From NCBI GenBank assembly GCA_905160935.1, contig CAJHZI010000230.1, positions 124,001 through 188,000 on the forward strand: a stretch of DNA of 64,000 nt. Direction: 5' to 3'. The notes under the pieces were generated by a model. It had not been told where the DNA came from. It searched no databases and saw only the letters and a program-made list of their open reading frames with translations. The position numbers and the translations under genes were made by a program. The DNA is from Enchytraeus crypticus (taxonomy: Eukaryota > Annelida > Clitellata > Enchytraeida > Enchytraeidae). Of this stretch, positions 57,162 to 64,000 are shown one piece after another. Numbering within the stretch: position 1 is the first letter of the stretch; each line of letters opens with the position of its first letter.

Positions 57162-60100
57162 CAGAATTTTATCTCTGATAGATAAAACACATGCACACTC
57201 GAGTCCAGATATTTCATTATGATTTTTATCGAGACCTAGAGCCTCGATATTAACTAAGAAACTATCGAGACCGTACTTATTAACTCAGACTAAACTTCTA
57301 CATTTTTCAAACTGGTCGCAGTTCATCCACGTACTGCGGCGCATTCTCTGTTCTTACAGTAGAAAAACTAATAATACAAAGTAAACGTTTTATAAATATA
57401 CAACAATATAAGATAGTGACATCAAATTGCAAGTTTAAAATCAGGTTTATCATCTGCTGAATATATCCCGGTTAACAACTACAAATGGAATTTAATAATA
57501 TCCTGTACACAACAAGAACAACAACAGCAACAACAACAACAGCAGTGGACTCTGACAGACCTACGAGAGATTTGATGATCTGAGCGAATTCCTCTATGGT
57601 GTGCTCCTCTGGGTTGCCGATGTTGACGGGCTGAGTGTAGTTAGAGTTCATGAGAGCCATCAGCCCATCGACCAAGTCACTGACGTACTGGAATGAGCGA
57701 GTCTGCTTCCCGTCACCGTAGATCTGTTACATGAAATAAACCTTTAAGTTAAGAAATAAGTCTATTTGCCAGTCAATCAATAAATCAATCGACACATCAA
57801 TTCTAAAGCGGGTTCTTTCCATATCCGTAGATCTGTTACATGGAAATAAACCTTCTGTCAGTCAATCAATCAATCGATAGATCAATTCTAAGGCTTTTAT
57901 GGGTCTTTCCATCTGCGTAGATCTGTTACATGCAAATAAACCATCCAGTTAATCAATCAGTCCATCTGTCAGTTAGTCAATCAATCAATAAATCAATTGA
58001 CACATCAATTATAAAGCTTTTTAAGGTTCTTTCCATTTTCGTAGATAAGCAATCAATAAATATATCACTCAATCTCTCAATTTCTATTCTTCGATAATAT
58101 TACAATAATAATAGCAATAATAAATGTTTAACGTCCGTTTCCTCATACAAGAATGACGTCAGGATTATTAAATCACAATAATATATTCAATCGTGGAGTT
58201 AGACAAATTTTAATATAAAAAAATCTATAAATATCGACAATAATACTAAATTAACGATTGTATGATATTAATAACAGAAAGCATAGGCTCGTAATTTATT
58301 TCAAACTTAACGGACTTGATATATGTCGATAATTGGACGGCAAGGTAACCAGCCTCACCTATCATCTACTTGAACTTTACTGACTTCTACATCTTCTCGT
58401 TCAATCACTGTACTATATAATAACTGCTGATAATTAATTAAACTTAAACTTAAATTAAACTTAAACGACCCAAAGTACAAATTATATATTCTACTTACAT
58501 AATTAAGTGCAGGAAAAATTGAATCACAATCTAGCAGCTCATAAACTCTGCCGAGACATATTCACTGCTTACTAATTATTAAAAAGTTATTAATTATTAT
58601 TCATTTTTAATTATTAATGTTTACGAATTATTAATAAGTCCAAGAAACACAAGCAAACGAGAGCATAGAACAAAGTAAACCCTACCATGATTGGTTGATC
58701 TGAAGAGAACATAAAACAAAGTAAAGCCTACTATGATTTTATGATTCTGCAGAGAACACAAAACACAAAGTAAAGCCTACCGTGATTGGTTGATTCTGCA
58801 GAGCCTGAAGAATAAAGTTGCTGACCACTCTGCCATCGTTCATGTGCATGCGAGGTCCAAACGTGTTGAATATACGAGCGACAGCAACAGGAACGTTCTC
58901 CTGCATAACAACAACATCTTCTATAGAGCAAACAGCCTGATAGCTTTCTATCCGACATCCACAAGAAGCCGATATTAAATAAATTAACATGAAAAAGCTG
59001 TTTATACAAATATATACACATATCTTATATACAGTTTAATTTACGTGGATTTCTGTAATAATTAATTATTAATAAATAATTATTTACAGGACGATATCGG
59101 GGATATTACATATAATCAATAATTCAGTTTTAACTATCAAATTAGTGAATCGTATGCGTAAACAAAGTGTTATGTGTTTGTAGTTAAGTTCTCAGCTGGA
59201 TAGCTATTTTCATAGCTAATTATCATAGATTTTCATAGTTATTTTCATCCCTATTTTCATAGTTATTTTCATAGCCAATTTTCAGATTTTCATAGCTATT
59301 TTCGTAGTTATTTTCGGAAGTAGGAATGTTAGCGCTCTCAAACCTGTTGCATGTAGGAGTAGCACATGGTCTCCGCCACGCGCTTACCCTCGTCGTAACA
59401 AGCTCGAGGTCCTATAGGATTGACATGACCCCAGTACGTCTCTCTCTGTGGGTGTGTCTCAGGGTCTAACAACAACAACGTACATGATAATTAACTCAGA
59501 ATCTAACAACAACAACAACGTAAATGCTAATAAACTCGGGATCTAACAACAACAACAACGTAAATGATAATAAATCAATCAGGGCAACTATCATCCCATC
59601 CAATAATCAATTAATTAGAGCTCAGATAGTAGTCAGCAATCAATCCATAAGAGCTCAGATAGTACAGCCAGCAATCAATCAATTAGAGCTCAGATAGTAC
59701 AGTCAGCAATCAATTAATTAGAGCTCAGATAGCACAGCCAGCAATCAATCAATTAGAGCTCAGATAGCACAGCCAGCAATCAATTAATTAGAGCTCAGAT
59801 AGGTACAGCCAGCAATCAATCAATTTGAGCTCAGATAGTACAGCTAGCAATCAATCAATTAGAGCTCAGATAGCACAGCCAGCAATCAATCAATTAGAGC
59901 TCAGATAGTACAGCTAGCAATCAATCAATTAGAGCTCAGATAGTACAGCCAGCAATCAATCAATTAGAGCTCAGATAGTACAGTCAGCAATCAATTAATT
60001 AGAGCTCAGATAGCACAGCCAGCAATCAATCAATTAGAGCTCAGATAGTACAGTCAGCAATCAATTAATTAGAGCTCAGATAGCACAGCCAGCAATCAAT

Positions 60101-63100
60101 CAATTAGAGCTCAGATAGTACAGCCAGCAATCAATCAATCAACGCATGCGCCATGCGGAGTCATAAGGACCGGCATTTGGCTTTGAGAGCGCAATTTTTC
60201 CACTTCCCCCTCGTTTTAAAAAACTCTATCTTTTTCCACTTCCTCCTCCTATTTAGTAAATGATGTAACTTACGTTGTTATAAACATTGTGTGAACGACC
60301 CTGGATAGAGACGTAGCAGCTGCGGAACCGAATTTACCAGCGATATGAAAATTTAAAAACTAGCGATAGACTAACCTCCGTATACTTCAGAAGTAGAAGC
60401 CATCAATAATTTTGCTCGAACTCTTTTCGCCAAGCCTGCAATTAAAATGAGAATATAATAATACACGCCTCGCATTAGCAGTATTGCATCTAAATAGCAG
60501 ACAACAATTTTAGAAACCAACTATCTTTAGAGCAAAAGTAAACTAAGTACAATTTATTGCATAAACTTTTAAAGACATACACCTGATTAATTATTGTTAT
60601 CACTAGCTATCAATTAATAATATTATGCCATAGAATCAACAAATTAAATTTGATCAAATATATGTACTACTGGAGATTACTAAAATTTACTGCGAACTGC
60701 AACGGACAATTAACAATTTAAATATTCAATTCCCACCTCAATACCAATCAGAAATTTAAAATAATCATCATCATCCCTTGAATCCCAGTTTAACTAGGGT
60801 CGGGATACGAATAGACTGTCTCAAATCCTCTCTGTCCTACATCACATCATCCATCAGTCAATCCCCTATTTGAGATTTTTCCATTCGTTTAAATTTTTGT
60901 AGCAATTTCTGGAGCCTAGGCGCTCACCAACTGAATGCCCTTTCTGACGTTGGTATAGAAATTTAAAGTAAAACAATAGAAACTGTGAATATCTGTTGCA
61001 CTTACCCAGCATGTTGATTGTACCCAATGTATTAGTCTTGATCGTCTTGATTGGGTTGTACATATAGTTAGGAGGAGAAGCCGGAGACGCCAAGTGATAA
61101 ATCTCATTTACTGAAATAAATTACATTACAAATTTCATTTACATTTAAATAAATGCAATGGTAAATATTATCTACTGAAAGAAATTATCAGATAAATCTC
61201 GTTTACCAAATTATATTAAATGATAAATCTAATCCTAAAAGAAATTATATAATACATCTTAAATATACATCAATATATAATACCCGGAACTAACTTTACA
61301 CAATAAAATTAATAACTTGTCAGAGTTGGTCCCTGTAAAATATAAATGCAGAGACTTCAACATTTTTACATAAATAAACCATAAACCTGACTAGTTAACT
61401 GACTAGTAATCGTAGATACATTTAAAATTGAGAACCTTCAATCAGTATCGGATTGACTACGTCATGGTTGATGAGCTCAAAGTTCTCGTGACCGATCCAG
61501 TGCTCTATGTTCCTCTTGCGGCCAGTGAAGAAATTATCAAGCACCGTGACCTCGTGACCTTGAAGCATCAGCTTATCGACCAAGTGAGATCCCACAAACC
61601 CTGCCCCACCTGTTACCTACAAGTAAGATAATAATAATAATAAAGGTTTAATGTCCGCTTCCTCATACAAGGAAGATGTCAGGGATGTCCCCACATCACA
61701 TGTCACTACAAATCGATTCACCCCAAACGATCTGAAAAAAAAACATGTGATGAAGAGAAAGAAACAGATCCTAAACGGTGCCAGTCCGGTGATCAAAAAC
61801 GTCAGGCAAGATGAAAAAAATCTATGGTGGGAAGATTATACAGTATATTTAGTTCTACTAACATTGAATTAAGATTTTAGAAAATTATTCTTTCAAACTA
61901 AATAGACATTGTGCGAGAGTGTGTCAAAAGGCAAGACATTAAATCAATATCCCGACATATCTCTAAAAATAGGAATGCTAAACTTATTAACTTTCTGAGT
62001 ATAAAAGATATTAAAGACATACAACCCATATTAGCCAATGTCACTGATTAATTAGTATTAAATACTTGTATGCTCACTGAAGAGACATGTAACACAAATA
62101 AACAAATAATATTAGTACACAAATTTTAAATTAAATTAATTTATACAAATTAATTTTACATTTGCAGCTTTATGACAAAATATCAGTTGAGGTAGTAAAC
62201 TTTGGTTCAATATTTGTCTTTTTTTACTTATGTTACTCAAAAGACATTTACATGTTCTGAAACAGTATTTGATGAACATACCACACTCAAAGGAGCGTTT
62301 CACTGAACAAACTTAAATCTAAGTAATACCACATTATAACATACCAATATCCGCTTTCTGTCCTTATACGACAGAAAATTCACTTCCGGATACTTCTTTC
62401 GTCTACAGCATCCAAAACACATTGCAAACCATTTATCTTTATCATATCTCACAGAACTTAGCAACCATACATATGCTCTTTACATCATCATCATCCTCCC
62501 TTGAATCCCAGTTTAACCAGGGTCGGGATACAAAGAGACTGTCTCAAATCCTCACTATCCTACAACACACCACTCGCCAGTCCCCTATTTGAAACTTTTC
62601 CATTTGTTTAAATTTTTGTAGCAATTTCTAGAGCCTAGGCGCTCTAAACACCAACCGTATGCCCTTTCTGATATTGGTATGGATCTTAGTGCTTTGGTCG
62701 CCTTCTACGACATGTGCAGTCACCGGTTGGTCAATTCTTCAAACAACCCGGACACAACACGGAGCATATGCTCTTTACAAAACAACTTTAAAAAGGTAGT
62801 CTAAAGGTTAACTACTCCATTTAGCTGGATTTTAAAATTTAGCTTCTAAATTCTACAAAACTTTTCACCTGAAAACACATTCATTAGAAAAGAGCTGCTG
62901 TGTCCTTCTCTACAGCACCAGCATTATTCGTCTCTTTGACATGTGCAGTTTGAAACTTTAAAGGACTAATTATATGCAATTAAACCTTATCCATCCATAC
63001 TAAGCAAGAAGCAAGTATAAGTAAATACAGTTTCTGATGATATTGCGCTGTAATTCCATAATTTCATAATTCTTTTAACTAATTAAAAGTTAGAGAAATA

Positions 63101-63744
63101 AGCATCAAAAAATTTATAGTAAAAAAAATTAAAAATTCTACATCTGAAGCAATTTATAGTCTCAAAAAATATTTCTTTACTTTGGCAAAGTTTATTGCAT
63201 GTCTATAAATAGTTCAACTTTCAACTTTCACATTAAATATCATTATTTCTGACTTTACTAAGTATCTGTTTCTTTGATATAATTTACAGTAATTGGTACT
63301 TCTAAGCAGTGATTTCAACAGAAAGTTAAGAGTCCATACACAACTATATAGTTTTCAGTCAGAATATTACCTTAAAAACAATAAAAACAAAATAAGCTAA
63401 ACTATAACACATAATAAATAACAAATAACAGCAGAATAAAATTAACCAACTATAAATATCTTACACAATAAGACTAAACTGAATGGCAAACAGGAGTTTA
63501 ACATAATAAATAAGAAACTCGTAAGTGGTAAAGCTACGGTTATCGTCAGTTTCCTCATTCGAAAGCGATGTCAGTGATGGGCAAGCACAGAATTTGAACC
63601 CCACACCCACTGATCTGCGGTCGAGTATCTTATCCACTAAATAACACTAACCTCCTGTTCAGATCATCCACCTTCAGAGTCAGCTCTGATATATCTTCAC
63701 CCAGTTTAGAGAAGTCAGGGAGAGACAAACTGTGTAACTCTTTT
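54380..63744 (-). CDS. UDP-glucuronic acid decarboxylase 1 (UDP-xylose synthase), 5' end beyond window
   Basis: UXS1 converts UDP-glucuronate to UDP-xylose in the Golgi/ER lumen, supplying xylose for glycosaminoglycan linkers. Ten exons join in phase to 369 residues: 63652-63744, 62345-62402, 61436-61616, 61006-61110, 60376-60435, 59344-59465, 58781-58900, 57561-57723, 56908-57011 and 54380-54484. The first encodes a stem/coiled-coil ([19 protein letters not shown]), the second [18 protein letters not shown]. Then come the NAD-binding [33 protein letters not shown], the catalytic ASTSEVYG serine/threonine and YDEGK (YxxxK) residues, [59 protein letters not shown] and a basic C-terminus. It is a short-chain dehydrogenase/reductase of extended type with no missing catalytic residue. 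All junctions are GT-AG and phase-consistent. The N-terminal cytoplasmic tail and membrane anchor must lie past 64000. Several introns carry duplicated copies of exon edges (separate entries). Confidence 0.97.
54683..54742 (-). mobile_element. Family E repeat, truncated
   Basis: (AAT)n, ATTAGAGTGCTACAGTCATC, ATGACAACATCGAG; only the 3' end of the family remains. It lies in the last UXS1 intron. Confidence 0.6.
54853..56448. mobile_element. Solo-LTR-like insertion, ~1.6 kb, in a UXS1 intron
   Basis: The segment starts TGTAACGAAC and ends GTTCATTACA (TG...CA, with short inverted ends). It is flanked by a perfect 5-bp duplication, CAAAC (54848-54852 and 56449-56453). It is markedly GC-richer than its surroundings and contains internal direct repeats of ~60-130 bp. 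The terminal TG/CA, 5-bp duplication and size fit a solo LTR of a Gypsy/BEL-type element left by recombination. No internal retroelement genes are present, so it is an inert remnant. The intact target duplication suggests a relatively young insertion. A TIR element with short ends is the alternative. Confidence 0.65.
57051..57120 (-). pseudogene. Partial duplicate of UXS1 exon 9 (pseudo-exon)
   Basis: About 70 bp repeat the 5' part of the exon at 56908-57011, including GATGACCCACGGAGAAGG and CAGGACAGCTGTGGAG, some 40 bp upstream in the same intron. The copy stops mid-exon and carries an extra 8-base duplication (GTTTACAGTTTACAG). It has GAG instead of CAG at the acceptor position, so it is unlikely to be spliced in. 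Confidence 0.85.
57724..58050. repeat. ~100-bp repeats carrying copies of a UXS1 splice acceptor
   Basis: Immediately upstream (in gene sense) of exon 57561-57723, the segment around its 3' splice site is repeated. CGTAGATCTGTTACATG (acceptor CATGTAACAG|ATCTACG on the minus strand) occurs at the real exon, then again near 57828 and 57918, with a decayed fourth copy near 58040. CAGTCAATCAATCAAT sequence lies between the copies. Confidence 0.85.
58108..58162 (-). mobile_element. SINE family D fragment
   Basis: AATAAATGTTTAACGTCCGT followed by TTCCTCATACAAGAATGACG in a UXS1 intron. Confidence 0.65.
58676..58780. repeat. ~55-bp repeats carrying copies of a UXS1 splice donor
   Basis: Downstream (in gene sense) of exon 58781-58900, the exon-intron edge is repeated twice. 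The donor context AATCACG|GTAGGCTTTAC at the exon is followed by AATCATA|GTAGGCTTTAC and AATCATG|GTAGGGTTTAC, each with a piece of the exon end before it. Confidence 0.85.
59466..59572. repeat. ~40-bp repeats carrying copies of another UXS1 splice acceptor
   Basis: The real acceptor TTGTTGTTAG|ACCCTGAG (exon upper edge 59465) is preceded by two copies with TTGTTGTTAGATTCTGAG and TTGTTGTTAGATCCCGAG, separated by CATTTACG/CATGTACG segments. Confidence 0.85.
59590..60135. repeat. 35-bp minisatellite in a UXS1 intron
   Basis: About fifteen copies of a unit running AGAGCTCAGATAGTACAGCC, AGCAATCAATCAATT. Copies alternate TAC/CAC and CAATCAATT/CAATTAATT variants. There are no unique spacers. Confidence 0.95.
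60757..60955 (-). mobile_element. SINE-like family B, 3' two-thirds
   Basis: Reverse-complement match through CCCTTGAATCCCAGTTTAAC, TGTAGCAATTTCTGGAGCCT, AGGCGCTCACCAACTGAATG; 5'-truncated. In a UXS1 intron, same orientation as the gene. Confidence 0.8.
61628..61695 (-). mobile_element. SINE family D copy
   Basis: (AAT)n, AAAGGTTTAATGTCCGCTTC, CAAGGAAGATGTCAGGGATG, ~12 bases upstream of a UXS1 exon in gene sense. Confidence 0.7.
62485..62764 (-). mobile_element. SINE-like family B, full-length with target duplication
   Basis: Complete 280-bp copy in reverse orientation, from a CATCATCATC tail to CCGGACACAACACGGAG. A perfect 15-bp direct repeat, CATATGCTCTTTACA, flanks it (62470-62484 and 62765-62779). 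That defines both ends of the family and shows that it retroposes. It lies in a UXS1 intron. Confidence 0.9.
62780..63515. other. UXS1 intron, AT-rich
   Basis: No further element or exon recognised. Confidence 0.4.
63520..63645 (-). mobile_element. tRNA-derived SINE
   Basis: Reverse complement: GATAAGATACTCGACCGCAG, GGGTTCAAATTCTGTGCTTG, CATCACTGACATCGCTTTCG, GAAACTGACGATAACCGTAG. Its end abuts the UXS1 exon at 63652 within ~10 bases. Confidence 0.8.
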
Positions 63745-63905
63745 CTGTAAGTTTAAAATAAAAAAATTCTTTTTTTAAAATACCACCATTATTCACTTCA
63801 ACTTCATCCTTGTATAACAAACCTATGGCAGGATCATAGAAGAAGTTTATTATCTAATAGTTTTCCTCAACAGCCCACAGCAGTGTTATAGTTCACAATT
63901 CTTAT

Positions 63906-64000
63906 GGCTGGAGCCAGTGGCGATGTCAGTAAGATATTCTACTACCGATCAGTATGTGCGAGGTTCAAATCTTCGGCTCGCACGTCAGACATCGGTTTCC
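63906..64000 (+). mobile_element. tRNA-derived SINE, cut by window end
   Basis: GGAGCCAGTGGCGATGTCAG, GAGGTTCAAATCTTCGGCTC, CGTCAGACATCGGTTTCC; continues beyond 64000. Confidence 0.75.

Noticed and set aside
61651-61872. 73-codon plus-strand ORF
   Set aside because: Starts within a family D SINE and continues into UXS1 intron sequence; no domain.

Overview
This window is nuclear DNA from an animal. It is AT-rich, intron-bearing and crowded with retroposons, microsatellites and minisatellites. Four protein-coding genes can be recognised from their translations, and a fifth locus is a plausible multi-exon gene of unknown family. The products (a glycogen-targeting PP1 subunit, a SoxB factor, signal peptidase complex subunit 2 and UDP-xylose synthase) are metazoan or general eukaryotic. 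Together with the 5S-rRNA-derived and tRNA-derived SINEs they suggest an invertebrate genome. The exact phylum cannot be fixed from sequence alone.

Layout. 1-10.2 kb: gene-free; a ~70-bp satellite with a SINE nested in it, a fragment of the C-terminal end of a LINE reverse-transcriptase ORF, and simple repeats. 10.2-15.7 kb (minus): PPP1R3-type gene with a very long acidic, serine-rich N-terminus, a PP1-docking motif and a C-terminal CBM21 domain. Its only visible intron holds two SINEs. 15.7-24.6 kb: gene-free, with a dense CAGCTG (E-box) array, several minisatellites and a ~165-bp inverted repeat about 1 kb upstream of the next gene. 24.65-25.87 kb (plus): single-exon SoxB gene. 25.9-41.0 kb: gene desert with SINEs, AT microsatellites, a non-autonomous hAT element with a perfect 8-bp target duplication, and a GC-richer patch that looks like a conserved regulatory element. 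41.0-44.8 kb (minus): complete five-exon SPCS2, whose third intron has the signature of a U12-type AT-AC intron. 45.7-48.2 kb (minus): putative gene with a TATA box, three homologous arginine-rich exon units and a duplicated cassette of very small exons. 48.2-54.4 kb: gene-free; SINE-like repeats, AT microsatellites and an AACCACA array. 54.4-64 kb (minus): UXS1, ten exons visible, with the 5' end beyond the window.

The genes are not functionally linked. SPCS2 (ER signal peptidase) and UXS1 (Golgi/ER UDP-xylose synthesis) are housekeeping genes; PPP1R3 controls glycogen metabolism; SoxB is a developmental regulator, which fits its large flanking gene-poor regions.

The most notable observations are: repeated local duplication of exon edges and splice sites inside UXS1; the probable AT-AC intron of SPCS2; the tandem small-exon cassette locus at 45.7-48.2 kb; the inverted repeat and E-box array upstream of SoxB; and two SINE families with different heads that share the same 3' core. 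Exon models were built by eye from homology, splice consensus and phase agreement. No database search was run.
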